DNA of 43,958 bases from DASXMX01 sp036794395 (GCA_036794395.1 DAIRGS010000017.1:1-43958); one strand, 5' to 3'. Counted from the first letter of the stretch, positions 1 through 8,706 are shown. Program-made: numbers and translations. The notes: generated by a model not told the origin, from the letters alone.

Positions 1-304
1 CCTGGAAAGGCTGCACCACAATGGCCACCTGCTGCCACAAAAGACGGCCACACCCCACCGCAAGCGCCTTGACCTCTGATACGAACGCGGCCACCTTTTC
101 GGCGGTGACGTAGGGATACTTAGCCGTGAACTTGGGCCGCAACGGCACGTCGTTCAATTCGGCAAGTCCGGCATCGCTGATAAGCAGCACGAACCGCCCG
201 GCCCGGAGCATTTTCAGACAGGCGGCCGATGGTCCGCCGCCGCTGATGAGGGTCTGGACAAATACAACTGTATCGAGCACGACTCGCGGCAGGGCGTGGC
301 TCAT
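1..304 (-). CDS. PIN-domain toxin, partial (cut by window start)
   Basis: About 101 codons are visible; the C-terminus lies outside the window. The N-terminus reads MSHALPRVVLDTVVFVQTL, followed by a GGGPSAACLKMLRAGRF segment and a LISDAGLAELNDV segment. This is the layout of the PIN-family toxins related to COG1569, which are Mg-dependent ribonucleases. The first acidic residue (Asp in LDT) is present, but the Asn usual in the LDTN motif is Val here, so activity is uncertain. The start ATG overlaps the stop of the upstream antitoxin as ATGA, which fixes the start and implies translational coupling. What is seen: motif, overlap, small upstream partner. The RNase role is inferred from the family. 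Confidence 0.75.
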   Translation of the reverse strand, partial: MSHALPRVVLDTVVFVQTLISGGGPSAACLKMLRAGRFVLLISDAGLAELNDVPLRPKFTAKYPYVTAEKVAAFVSEVKALAVGCGRLLWQQVAIVVQPFQ

Positions 305-555
305 GCCGTCTTCTTGTGCTGCTCGGCACGATACTGGGCCTGCGCCTCGGTAATGTCCTCGATCAACTCTTGGTCGCTGATGCCCGAGTCCTCGAACTCG
401 TTGCGAAGAGGCGCCAGCACCTCATCGAGCGATGGCCGCGCCGCCGCCTGCTCGACCAAATCGGACACGTACGTCTTGACGTCCTTGCCCGCCGCCTGTG
501 CCTGCTTCCGCAGCCGCGCCTCAGCCTGCGAGGTGATGTCGATGCTGAGAACCAT
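301..555 (-). CDS. Antitoxin of PIN toxin pair (RHH-like, hypothetical)
   Basis: A protein of 84 residues. Residues 2-40 (VLSIDITSQAEARLRKQAQAAG, then a helix ending in VEQAA) have the strand-helix-helix pattern of ribbon-helix-helix antitoxins. The C-terminal half is acidic (residues 45-75 carry many Asp and Glu), as expected for a segment that wraps a toxin. The stop codon overlaps the toxin start by ATGA. It probably binds the PIN protein and the operon promoter. The family was judged from pattern only; the pairing with a PIN gene is the strongest support. Confidence 0.65.
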   Translation of the reverse strand: MVLSIDITSQAEARLRKQAQAAGKDVKTYVSDLVEQAAARPSLDEVLAPLRNEFEDSGISDQELIEDITEAQAQYRAEQHKKTA

Positions 556-560
556 GATTA

Positions 561-644
561 CTACTCAAAAAGGATGACCGCGCCCGGACGGAATTGCGTG
601 ACGACCTGCCGGACGAACGCCTGGATCTCGCCGCGGGAGGTCAT
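561..644 (-). pseudogene. Remnant of a nucleotidyltransferase (MNT-like) N-terminus
   Basis: A reading frame of only 27 codons starts at ATG 644 and ends at two consecutive stops (TAG, TAA). Its product ends RPGAVILFE, which matches the start of the small MNT-type nucleotidyltransferases (EIxxFVxxVVxxFxPxxVILFGSxAxG), but it stops exactly where the catalytic GS motif should follow. It lies directly before the antitoxin at 555. I read it as debris of a third toxin-antitoxin-type gene. It could also be a chance short frame. Confidence 0.4.
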
Positions 645-707
645 GGTCGCAGTTTATATCGCAGTATGATCATAATCCACCCGCACCAGATGTGCTGCGA
701 GCGCCGT

Positions 708-1013
708 TCAGATCGCCGCGCGGAGCCCAGCCGCGACGAAGGTTGCGATCAGTTCCGACCGATTCACGCCTCTCCGCTTAGCCAGGCTATCGGTCCTACG
801 GAGCAACTCGGCCTCGAGCGAAACGCTGATCTTTCTGGCTCCCTTGCCGATCTTCGGCCGGCCAGGGCCGCCACGCAGCTTTCGCTCCTGGGCGCGCTCC
901 GCCGGCGTCATCGGCCGCGCGTTCTCGAAGACAAACGGCTTATCGAACTCTTTGGTGGCGCGGGAGAGTTCCGCCGCACTCATCTCCTCAGGATGTTTGG
1001 TCGCTGGCTTCAT
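708..1013 (-). CDS. brnA: BrnA-type antitoxin (RHH DNA-binding protein)
   Basis: A protein of 101 residues. The N-terminal half has the BrnA signature of an EMSAAELSRATKEFD-like stretch and a Pro-rich segment (RPMTPAERAQ). The C-terminal half (GARKISVSLEAELLRRTDSLAKRRGVNRSELIATFVAAGL, positions about 59-98) is a ribbon-helix-helix domain for operator binding and dimerisation. The start ATG at 1013 overlaps the stop of the upstream toxin as ATGA. Toxin-first order is normal for brnTA modules. It is expected to neutralise BrnT and repress the operon. The frame is open further upstream, but that part is an overlap with the toxin gene. Confidence 0.8.
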   Translation of the reverse strand: MKPATKHPEEMSAAELSRATKEFDKPFVFENARPMTPAERAQERKLRGGPGRPKIGKGARKISVSLEAELLRRTDSLAKRRGVNRSELIATFVAAGLRAAI

Positions 1014-1291
1014 CGCGTTCTCCGGCGAAATCTCCGTTTCTCCCGATCGGTCAACGATCGGCTGTGCATTACATAGACCGCTCCCGGAACCAATCTGGAT
1101 GGAACATAAATGACCTGAACATATCGCCCGTCGGCCAGTTGACCGACGACTAGCCGCTTGCCCTCTCCAATCATCCGCGGGTACGGCGGCCGCGCGTTCT
1201 CCACGACATATTCCGCCTCCGGCGGCGAGACTCCATGTTTGGCGACGTGCTCGGCGTTCCCGCGGTTCCAAATAAATTCCATCCCGCCCAT
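1010..1291 (-). CDS. brnT: BrnT-family toxin (DUF497 ribonuclease-like)
   Basis: A protein of 93 residues. The segments MEFIWNRGNAEHVAKHGVS, then PPEAEYVVENA, then a basic end (SLTDREKRRFRRRTR) follow the BrnT pattern FxWDxxKxxxNxxKHGVSFxEA. BrnT toxins are RelE-fold ribonucleases that stop translation. I chose ATG 1291 because a GGTGG sequence precedes it by about seven bases; ATG 1282 is the alternative and an upstream ATG at 1336 is possible. The gene overlaps brnA by four bases, giving a coupled toxin-antitoxin operon. No promoter was identified with confidence. Confidence 0.8.
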   Translation of the reverse strand: MGGMEFIWNRGNAEHVAKHGVSPPEAEYVVENARPPYPRMIGEGKRLVVGQLADGRYVQVIYVPSRLVPGAVYVMHSRSLTDREKRRFRRRTR

Positions 1292-1430
1292 TATCTTACC
1301 ACCAAATTCCGGTCGATTAAACCGCAGAGAACCCACCGCGTGAGCGACGACGCCTTTTCGGCGTTGGTGCGGAAACGGAGAAGGGGTGGGGGATTGACGC
1401 GGGATTATCCTCGTCAGTCGGCTAAAGCAT

Positions 1431-4292
1431 TTACTGTTCCAGGAAATAATTCGGCTGGCTGACGGGTCCCGTGGCCGGGCGGGTCGAGCTTGAGGCCAGA
1501 CGAAATTCCTTCCGCAGCGCCGCGGCTTCGTCGCCGCGGGCGGTTCGGTCCAAAAGGCCGGCCAAAGCTCCGGCCGTCTTCAACGTCGCCGCAGCGCCGG
1601 CTCCCAGTTTCTTTTTTCGGATCTCCAACGCCTCGCGAAACAGCGGCTCGGCTTCGCTGTACTTCCCCCGGTCCATCAGCACCACCGCCAGGCCGTACAG
1701 GCTCATCGCGACGGCCGGGTGTCCGGCGGGCAACGCTTTACGGTAAATCGCCAACGCCTCGCGAAACAGCGGCTCGGCTTCGGCGTACTTCCCCTGATAC
1801 GTCAGCAGGGTCGCCAGGTTGTTCAGGCTAAGCGCGATGTCCGGGTGTCCGGCGGGCAACGCGTTGCGACGTATCTCCAACGCCTCGCGGTGCAGCGGCT
1901 CGGCTTCGGCGTACTTCCCCTGGTTTCTCAGCACGTTCGCCAGGTTGTTCAGGTTCTGCGCGATGACCGGGTGTCCGGTGGGCAACGCCTTGCGGTCAAT
2001 CTCCAACGCCTCGCGGTGCAGCGGCTCGGCTTCGGCGTACTTCCCCTGAGACATCAGCAGGTTCGCCAGGTTGTTCAGGCTCAGCGCGACGTCCGGGTGT
2101 CCGGCTGGCAACGCCTTGCGATCAATCGCCAACGCCTCGCGATACAGCGGCTCGGCTTCGCCGTACTCCCCCTGGTCGCACAGCAGGCTCGCCAGGTTGT
2201 TCAGGCTCGTCGCGATGGCCCGGTGTCCGGCTGGCAACGCCTTGCGGTAAATCGCTAACGCCTCGCGGAACAGCGGCTCGGCTTCGCTGTACTTCCCGAG
2301 GTCCCTGAGCACAAGAGCCAAGTCGTTCAGGCTCTGCGTGATGGCCGGGTGTCCGGCGGACAACGCCTTGCGGCGTATTTCCAATGCCTCGCGGCTCAGT
2401 CGCTCGGCTTCGCCGTACTTCCCTTGGGCCCACAGCAGGCTCGCCAGGTTGTCCAGGCTCGTCGCGATGTCGGGGTGTCCGGGGGGCAGCGACTTGCGGC
2501 TTATCTCCACCGCTTTGCGCAGGTTCGGCTCCGCCTGATCAAATCGGCCCAAGGCCCAGAGCGTCCTTCCCATTGTCGTTCGAATCGCCGACTCGACCAA
2601 CGGCTGGTCGTTCAAGGTGCCCGCGTCCAATTGCTTCACCGCCGCATCGGTGGCCTGCAACACGGTCACCTTGTCGCCCAGCAGCTTATCAGGGTCGGCG
2701 CTGGCCAGCATCGTTGAGAGGAAGTCGTTCACTTGCGTCGCGATCCGTTCCTGTTTCGTGGCCTGGTCACGTTGCCGTTCGGCTTCTCCCTTCTGTCGGG
2801 TCGCTTCATCACGCTGTCGGCCAGCATCTTGAGCGCTTTGCACCGCCATCAAACGTGCAGCCGTTTCCTTTGACGCGCTAATTCGGGCATTTGCCGCGCT
2901 ACTTCGGGCAGCGCTGAGGCCCACGAGCATCAGCAAGACACCGATCATGAGTGCCGCGGCGATTCCTGCCAGCGCAGTGGCCGCGCCTTTATGCCGAAAT
3001 AGTAATTTCCTGAATCGGTACGCACCCGATTCGGGCCCGGCGATCAGTGGCTTGCCCTCACTGTAATTCCGTATGTCTTCGGCCAGTTGCAGCGGGCTTG
3101 CGTACCGGCGGTCCCGCTCCTTTCGCATCGCCTTCAAGGGGATCCATTCCAGTTCCCGGCGAAACTGCTGGGTCAACGTGGCAATGGAGGCCTGCCGGGC
3201 GGCGGCAATCTTCGACCCGGCATCTCCAACAGAAGTGAGGCGGGTGCTGGGTCGTTCCGGCTCGACCTCGCAAATGATCCGCCGAATTTCGGCGTCGGCG
3301 GCCTTGAAAAGCATTTTGCTGTCGAGGGGTTTGAACCCGCTCAGCAGTTCGTACAGCAGCACTCCAAGTGAGTAAACATCCGTGCGGGTGTCAACGTCCG
3401 GACTGCCACCTGCCTGCTCCGGGCTCATGGATTCGTAGGTGCCGATGACCTGCCCATGGAATGTGTTGAAGGTCTGATTGGTCAAGCGGTCGCCGGTTAA
3501 TGCCTTGGCGATGCCAAAGTCGATCACCTTTGCCGCGGGTCTGCCGTCATGCATGTAGGCCAGTACATTGCCAGCCTTGATGTCACGATGGATCACGGAC
3601 TTCATGTGGGCATGGTTGACCGCCTCGCAGACTTGTTGAAAGAGTGCAAGCCGAGCGGCGATGGTCAACTTGTGGCGGTCGGCGAACTGGGTAATCGGTT
3701 CGCCGGGGACGTACTCCATGACGAAGTACGGCCGGCCCGATCGGGTGGACCCGGCGTCGAAGACCTTGGCGATGTGCGGGTGATCCATCCGCGCCAGGGC
3801 CTGGCGCTCCGATTCGAAGCGTGCCACCACTTCCGGCGTATCCACCCCGGCCGTTATCATCTTGATCGCAACAACCCGCCGCATGGGATGACGCTGCTCG
3901 GCTTTGTAGACCGTCCCAAACCCGCCTTTGCCGAGTCTTTCGAGAACTCGATAGTGATTCTCTTCCCCTGGATCTGCGGCGAGATCGGCATTGATCGCGG
4001 AAAGGTCCGAACCAGCGCCGATCTTGTCAGCTAGTAATCCCAACGGTAATTGGCCTTCGAGCATCGGAACCGTCTGGTCATCGTCCGCCAACGCTCGAGC
4101 AGCTTGCACCTGCCCCAATTGTTGCAGGCGTTCGGCTAACTCCGGAAGCAGCTCGGGGTGTTCCCTGATGATCTGGTCGTCGGCGCAGCGGTCGCCCGCA
4201 TGTCGGGCGTCGATGACTCGATTCAGGATGCGCTGAATCGCGCCTTCGCGACTATCGCCGGTGGCGAACTCGGTACTGTCCCTGTCAGTCAT
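1431..4292 (-). CDS. Membrane Ser/Thr protein kinase with C-terminal TPR array
   Basis: 953 residues. The kinase domain spans about 113-410: glycine loop GKGGFG at 121-126, catalytic Lys144 (VAIK), HRD at 235-237 within HRDIKAGN, DFG at 258-260, and SPEQA in place of APE near 290-294. One membrane helix lies at about 436-459, then a charged coiled coil (about 465-520). Eight Kinesin-light-chain-type TPR units plus one degenerate unit follow (about 570-930), each 42 residues with a KYxEAEPL core. The kinase is therefore cytoplasmic, with the TPR part probably outside. The gene follows an ECF sigma factor by 30 bases, the planctomycete sigma-kinase arrangement, so the kinase may control or respond with that sigma factor. 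No strong ribosome binding site is visible. Confidence 0.93.
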   Translation of the reverse strand: MTDRDSTEFATGDSREGAIQRILNRVIDARHAGDRCADDQIIREHPELLPELAERLQQLGQVQAARALADDDQTVPMLEGQLPLGLLADKIGAGSDLSAINADLAADPGEENHYRVLERLGKGGFGTVYKAEQRHPMRRVVAIKMITAGVDTPEVVARFESERQALARMDHPHIAKVFDAGSTRSGRPYFVMEYVPGEPITQFADRHKLTIAARLALFQQVCEAVNHAHMKSVIHRDIKAGNVLAYMHDGRPAAKVIDFGIAKALTGDRLTNQTFNTFHGQVIGTYESMSPEQAGGSPDVDTRTDVYSLGVLLYELLSGFKPLDSKMLFKAADAEIRRIICEVEPERPSTRLTSVGDAGSKIAAARQASIATLTQQFRRELEWIPLKAMRKERDRRYASPLQLAEDIRNYSEGKPLIAGPESGAYRFRKLLFRHKGAATALAGIAAALMIGVLLMLVGLSAARSSAANARISASKETAARLMAVQSAQDAGRQRDEATRQKGEAERQRDQATKQERIATQVNDFLSTMLASADPDKLLGDKVTVLQATDAAVKQLDAGTLNDQPLVESAIRTTMGRTLWALGRFDQAEPNLRKAVEISRKSLPPGHPDIATSLDNLASLLWAQGKYGEAERLSREALEIRRKALSAGHPAITQSLNDLALVLRDLGKYSEAEPLFREALAIYRKALPAGHRAIATSLNNLASLLCDQGEYGEAEPLYREALAIDRKALPAGHPDVALSLNNLANLLMSQGKYAEAEPLHREALEIDRKALPTGHPVIAQNLNNLANVLRNQGKYAEAEPLHREALEIRRNALPAGHPDIALSLNNLATLLTYQGKYAEAEPLFREALAIYRKALPAGHPAVAMSLYGLAVVLMDRGKYSEAEPLFREALEIRKKKLGAGAAATLKTAGALAGLLDRTARGDEAAALRKEFRLASSSTRPATGPVSQPNYFLEQ
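1620..2540 (-). repeat. 126-bp tandem repeat coding TPR units
   Basis: The phrase ggctcggctt recurs every 126 bases (for example at 1645 and 1771, then about every 126 bases to 2525, with drift at the last copies). The period equals 42 codons and encodes the TPR units of the kinase gene. Neighbouring units are very similar at the DNA level, so unit number may change by recombination. Confidence 0.9.
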
Positions 4293-4322
4293 TATTTCAA
4301 TCCAGCAAAGCAGCAGTCGCGC

Positions 4323-4961
4323 TCACATTTTCCACGTGAAGAATTTCGACGCCGTTCCCATCGCCTCAGCCATGGCCTTGAGTCCGCGGTGGCACAGCAT
4401 GTGGATCGCGCCTTTGCCCCGCCCCATGCGTTCGGCGGTTTCCGCGACACTCAACCCTTCGACGTATCGCAGGTGGATGGCTCGGCGGTAATCATCGGGA
4501 ATGGATGCCAGCGCGACGCGCACTGCGGCGACGGCCTCATGCCGGGCCGCGGAGCGGCTGGGGGTGCCGGCTGAGATCGGGAGCAAGTCGAGCAATCCGA
4601 CCATCGAGTCATCCGAAGCCGCCGGCCGGAGATCGGCGATTTCGCGCCGAACGTCCCTTCGGTCCCTTTTATGAAACTTGACGGCGTCCCGAACCACGTT
4701 TCGCGCGATCGTGTGAAGCCAGGCGCGGAACCCGCCGCCGTTTTCATCAGATTGAAATCCCTTGATCGCCTTGGCCGCACGGATCAGCGCTTTTTGATGC
4801 AGGTCCTCGGCAGACAACCGCCCACCCATCCCGGCGGGGATCTGGCTTCGAATCAACGCCATCAACGGCCCGTATTCCCGAAGGAGCAATCGATCCACGG
4901 CGGATCGATCACCTGCTGCCGCGGACTCGATCAGACCCGCCAATTCCGTTGAATCGCCCAT
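4323..4961 (-). CDS. ECF-type RNA polymerase sigma factor
   Basis: 212 residues from ATG 4961, which is preceded by GGACGGGG at a usable distance. Region 2 spans about 18-95, with AEDLHQKALIRAAKAI near 51-66 (-10 recognition helix side) and FRAWLHTIARNVVRDAVK near 78-95. Region 4 spans about 143-198 (IPDDYRRAIHLRYVEGLSVAETAERMG), a helix-turn-helix for the -35 element. It belongs to the planctomycete ECF class found beside Ser/Thr kinases. The kinase gene lies 30 bases downstream and is probably cotranscribed. No anti-sigma factor gene is adjacent, so control by the kinase is plausible but inferred. An in-frame ATG at 5012 or 5039 would lengthen the protein without adding a recognised domain. 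Confidence 0.9.
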   Translation of the reverse strand: MGDSTELAGLIESAAAGDRSAVDRLLLREYGPLMALIRSQIPAGMGGRLSAEDLHQKALIRAAKAIKGFQSDENGGGFRAWLHTIARNVVRDAVKFHKRDRRDVRREIADLRPAASDDSMVGLLDLLPISAGTPSRSAARHEAVAAVRVALASIPDDYRRAIHLRYVEGLSVAETAERMGRGKGAIHMLCHRGLKAMAEAMGTASKFFTWKM

Positions 4962-5066
4962 GCTGCCCCGTCCGTGATGAAAAGATGTGGCGCCCGACTG
5001 AAGCGCACTCATCTTCGATTTCTCGAACCGCCAGGTCAAGCTTTTTCGCCGTGCGGCCGGGTCTAA

Positions 5067-5289
5067 GGGGTGCGTGACAGTTTTGGCGGCCGCTCCTTAT
5101 TCCCTCCCCCGGTACGCCGGGGGAGGGCAGGGAGGGGGTTTCATTGCCCAATCGATGCTCGCATGGACAGCGCCGGGATACTTCAGAATGTCGTGACGTT
5201 AAGTTCTGGATGTCACCCCCGCCCCCCTCCCTACCCTCCCCCGGCGTACCGGGAGAGGGAAGAGTATCGCCTAACGTGTCATGCACCCC
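5067..5289. repeat. Inverted-repeat element (REP/BIME- or MITE-like)
   Basis: Two inverted copies of a G+C-rich palindrome, near 5100-5138 and 5224-5262, each contain a CCCCCGG(C/T)ACGCCGGGGG-like core and a CCCTCCCT flank. The homology continues outward: GGGGTGCGTGACA at 5067-5079 pairs with TGTCATGCACCCC at 5277-5289. The arms are thus about 70 bases around a non-palindromic centre of about 85 bases. It lies between the divergent sigma factor and lipoprotein genes and fills most of that 488-base gap. No gene was seen in it. Confidence 0.7.
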
Positions 5290-5449
5290 GGTCTCCGGGT
5301 CATTGCCAGGTGATCCCAACCCCAACCATGGTGGAAAATCGCCAGTCGAGCCGCGTAATTCGGCCACACACACTCGATCGCGTGAGCGCGGGGTCTGGGA
5401 ATCGTTTAAGGGGGGAGGGGCAGCGTCATTAACATAGAAGGAGACTGCC

Positions 5450-5857
5450 ATGAGAATCGGATCAAAATCAGCGGCGGCGGGGTTGCTGGCCGTATTGCTC
5501 GGTGGATGCGCGGCGGAACATCCGGCGCTGAGGTCGGAGGTCGTTGATGCCGCGTTCGTTGAGGCGCCGGTGGCGCAGACGCCAGTCGTCGTGGAAAACA
5601 CATATATCCTTGATCGCACTCGAACCGTGACGCGAATACGTCCCGAGGTGCGCGAGGAGATTGTGGTGATTGAACCCCGCACCGCATCCGGCAAGGTGGT
5701 CCGCGTGAGACCGGTGGATCCGCCGCGGCCGCGCCGGCAAGAGGCGCCACAGCTTCCGCCGCCCGATCGATCGCGTTCGCGGGATAACCCCGAACCCCGG
5801 CCCCCTTCATTATCGTCGCCCGCCAGTTCAGCGCACGCCAATTCGCCGAGGCGCTGA
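5450..5857 (+). CDS. Small proline-rich lipoprotein, function unknown
   Basis: 135 residues, preceded by a good AAGGAGA site at 5438. The N-terminus MRIGSKSAAAGLLAVLLGGC is a lipoprotein signal with lipobox LGGC, giving acylated Cys20. The mature part has a short VVVENTYILDRTRTVTRIRPEVREEIVVIEP-type region (about 46-77), then a basic, proline-rich disordered tail. I do not recognise a family. It is probably anchored in a membrane facing the periplasm. It is monocistronic between an inverted-repeat element and a strong hairpin. Confidence 0.75.
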   Translation: MRIGSKSAAAGLLAVLLGGCAAEHPALRSEVVDAAFVEAPVAQTPVVVENTYILDRTRTVTRIRPEVREEIVVIEPRTASGKVVRVRPVDPPRPRRQEAPQLPPPDRSRSRDNPEPRPPSLSSPASSAHANSPRR

Positions 5858-5912
5858 GGGAGTTCAGAACTGGGGGCTGGCAACCGGCCCTCACATTGAG
5901 ATTAGGCACACT

Positions 5913-5942
5913 GCGGCCGCTCGGATCATTCCGAGCGGCCGC
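5913..5942. terminator. Perfect 12-bp stem hairpin, terminator-like
   Basis: GCGGCCGCTCGG, a six-base loop, and the exact complement CCGAGCGGCCGC. It lies 56 bases after the lipoprotein stop. The following bases (TTGCGTTG) are only weakly T-rich, so it may be a rho-independent terminator or a simple repeat. Confidence 0.6.
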
Positions 5943-6063
5943 TTGCGTTGCGGGCCGTCAAAGATTTCTTGCCGTGAGCGCCGTGGAGATTTGGCGTTTG
6001 AGTCCCGGTGCCCAGGCCGTCCTGGCCAGTCGCCAGGCGTCCTTGGCCCTCAAGGAGACTCTC

Positions 6064-8706
6064 ATGAAATCCGTTCGCTTCACCGGCAACAATCAGAACA
6101 GGGTACACGTCCTTCCGCGCAAGAATCGCTCACTGCCATCGATCGAGACACTGGAGGGGCGCGTTCTGATGTCCGTCACGTCCGTGGCGACGACCGTCGA
6201 CACTTCGGCAGTGCACGCATCGATCGAGCATTTGAGATCGACCCGTTTGGCCGCGGCAACGCGATTGGCGGCGCCGTCGGCGCTGATCGCGACACAGGTC
6301 GGATCGGGCAGTGTGGCACTCCAGTGGTCGGACAATGACCAGACCGCCGGCGGCTACTACGTGCTGCGTTCAACCGATGGTTTTCATTTCAAGCGTATTG
6401 CCAAGCTAACCTCGCCAGTGGCAACCGGCTGGACTGACGCCACGGCTCCGGCCGGACGGGGTTATACCTATGAAGTGCAAGCATTTCGCGGCGGCAAAGC
6501 CTCGCCCCCTTCGAACCGGGCCGTGCCGGGAGTGCCAATATCGCCGCCCTCGGACTTGGCGGCAACGATTGACGGATCGTCTGTCGATCTCAATTGGACG
6601 GACAATGACGGCTCGGCGAGCGGCTACGAGTTGATGCGCTCGGCCGATGGCTCTGCGTTCAGCGAGCTGGCCGCAATCCACAGCGGTATCGCCTCGATCT
6701 ACACGGACGCCACGGTGGTCCCGGGCCATGCCTATGGCTACGAGATCCGAGCCGTTGGCGACCGGGGAACCTCGCTCTTTTCAAACACGGTGCTGGCAAC
6801 GACGCCGCTGAAGGCGCCCACGGGCTTGACGGCGATCGTCGCGGGCAACGGGGTGGAGTTGGCCTGGGCCCCCAACAACGACGGCAGCGCTACCGGTTAC
6901 GTGGTTTCCCGCTCGGTGGACGGGTCATCCTTCAGTCAACTTGTGACGCTCGCCGGCGCCGGCGCCTCCAGTTTCACCGATGACACGGTCGCGTCGGGGC
7001 ACATTTACAGCTATCAGGTGCAGGCCCGCAATGCGACGGGTCTATCCGCTCCCTCCACCATGGCAGGCGTAACGACGGGTTTGCAAGCCCCCACGAACCT
7101 CACGGCCATCGAGGACGGCGCCGCGATTGACTTAGCCTGGTTCAACAATGACCCCGCAGCAATCGGGTACATTATTTTGCGATCGACCGATGGCTCGGCA
7201 TTCGCGCAGCTCGCGAAACTCGGCACCCCGAATGCATCCACCTTTGGTGATGGCAGTGTTGCCCCAGGCCACAACTATCGCTACGAGATTGAGGCGTACA
7301 ACGCGAACGTCGCATCGCCTGTCTCGAACGTGGCAATCGCGACGCTGCCGTTGTCGGCGCCTTCCGATCTGGCCGCGGTGGTCGCGGCGAACGCGGTCGA
7401 ATTGAGCTGGACGGACAACGACCCCTCCGCCTCCGGCTATCTGATTTTGCGATCGACGGACGGCGTTAATTACATTCAGATCGCCCATGTCACTTCCGCG
7501 AATGCCGGGAGCTTCGTCGACAATTCGGTTACCGCCGGCACTACCTATTTCTACGAGGTCTTGGCTTCCAACAGCGTCTCAACATCCATCGCATCCAATG
7601 TCGCGGTCGCGGCAGTTCCGAGCACGGTCGAAATCACCACGCGATATGGAAATGAGCTGGTCATCACCGCCAATGGCACTGCGGATTTCATACAGATCGA
7701 TCAGAATGGATCGACATTGACCATCACTGCGGACGGACAAACATTCACCGACCCTCTCCCCGCCGCGGGCATTTTTGTGTACACCCGCGGCGGCAATGAC
7801 ACCGTGAAGATCGACGCATCGGTCATGGTCCGAACGACGCTCGACAGCATCGACGGGGCTCACGATACCCTCGCGAGCCTGGGAGCGAACGTGAGCGCCT
7901 GGATTGACTCCACCGACAATTTCAGCGGAAACGGAAACGTTCACGCGGTGGCCGCTTTCGCGGGAGGAATTTCTAAGTCGATTGGCGTGAGCCTTGCCGA
8001 CCCGGGCGATTCCGGCTCCACCCTGCTGGTGAACCTGTCACTTTGGGGGAGCGGGCCTGTCGCCGGCGACGTCAACCAGGGCGAGGTCGGCGATTGCTAC
8101 TTCGTTGCCTCGCTGGCCGCGTTCGCCGGCGTCAAACCTTCGATGCTTCAGGAGTCGGCGGTCGACCTTGGGGACGGCACTTTTGCCGTGCAATTCTTTC
8201 AAGGAGGCGCACCGGTTTACGTGCGTGTCGCGAGCGATTTCGCTGTCGGCGGCTTCAGCGGTTACAAATTTGCCCACCCCGGCTCGAATAATACGATTTG
8301 GGCCGCGGTCATGGAAAAGGCATTTTGTTACTTCCGCACGGGCGACAATATCTACGCCTCAATCAGCAGCGGGTGGATGGGCGACGTTTACGCCGATTTG
8401 GGGGTGAACTCCACCGCGTTCTTTTCAAGCAACTACGATGAAGGCTCGCTGTTCAATATGCTGTCGAACGGGTTGGCCGGCGGCAACGCGATTACGCTGG
8501 GCACCGTCAGCCCACCCGATCTGGTTGCCGACCATGCCTACACGCTCATCAGCGTCTCTCGGGACGCCACCGGCGCCACCCACTACGTCGTCCGCAACCC
8601 CTGGGGCGAATCCGGAGATTCACTTGAGGACAACCAGGGCTACGCGACGCTCAATTTCACGCAATTCGTCAACAATTTCTACGATGGTTGCCTTCAAATC
8701 AGTTAA
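6064..8706 (+). CDS. Secreted calpain-like cysteine protease with five FN3 domains
   Basis: 880 residues from ATG 6064, which has AAGGAGA ahead; a longer open frame upstream lacks this signal. The N-terminus carries the planctomycete leader motif IETLEGRVLMS (about 27-37). Five fibronectin type III domains follow at about 70-157, 160-246, 251-336, 342-424 and 432-518. A linker with an RTX-like GGNDTVKID strand repeat (about 522-600) precedes a peptidase C2 (calpain) domain at about 650-880. The active-site residues are visible: Gln672 (NQGEVGDC), Cys678, His824 (DHAYTLIS) and Asn845 (RNPWGE). No calcium-binding penta-EF-hand domain is present. It probably acts at or outside the cell surface; the substrate is unknown. 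A hairpin follows the stop, so it is likely transcribed alone. Confidence 0.9.
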   Translation: MKSVRFTGNNQNRVHVLPRKNRSLPSIETLEGRVLMSVTSVATTVDTSAVHASIEHLRSTRLAAATRLAAPSALIATQVGSGSVALQWSDNDQTAGGYYVLRSTDGFHFKRIAKLTSPVATGWTDATAPAGRGYTYEVQAFRGGKASPPSNRAVPGVPISPPSDLAATIDGSSVDLNWTDNDGSASGYELMRSADGSAFSELAAIHSGIASIYTDATVVPGHAYGYEIRAVGDRGTSLFSNTVLATTPLKAPTGLTAIVAGNGVELAWAPNNDGSATGYVVSRSVDGSSFSQLVTLAGAGASSFTDDTVASGHIYSYQVQARNATGLSAPSTMAGVTTGLQAPTNLTAIEDGAAIDLAWFNNDPAAIGYIILRSTDGSAFAQLAKLGTPNASTFGDGSVAPGHNYRYEIEAYNANVASPVSNVAIATLPLSAPSDLAAVVAANAVELSWTDNDPSASGYLILRSTDGVNYIQIAHVTSANAGSFVDNSVTAGTTYFYEVLASNSVSTSIASNVAVAAVPSTVEITTRYGNELVITANGTADFIQIDQNGSTLTITADGQTFTDPLPAAGIFVYTRGGNDTVKIDASVMVRTTLDSIDGAHDTLASLGANVSAWIDSTDNFSGNGNVHAVAAFAGGISKSIGVSLADPGDSGSTLLVNLSLWGSGPVAGDVNQGEVGDCYFVASLAAFAGVKPSMLQESAVDLGDGTFAVQFFQGGAPVYVRVASDFAVGGFSGYKFAHPGSNNTIWAAVMEKAFCYFRTGDNIYASISSGWMGDVYADLGVNSTAFFSSNYDEGSLFNMLSNGLAGGNAITLGTVSPPDLVADHAYTLISVSRDATGATHYVVRNPWGESGDSLEDNQGYATLNFTQFVNNFYDGCLQIS

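Noticed and set aside
1338..1430. Terminator between brnT and the kinase gene (short ACGCC/GGCGT hairpin near 1350)
   Set aside because: The stem is only five bases with no T-tract on the needed strand.
4909..5883. 324-codon minus-strand open frame over the inverted repeat and lipoprotein
   Set aside because: It spans a repeat element and is antisense to a lipoprotein with a good start and signal; no domain or codon pattern supports it.
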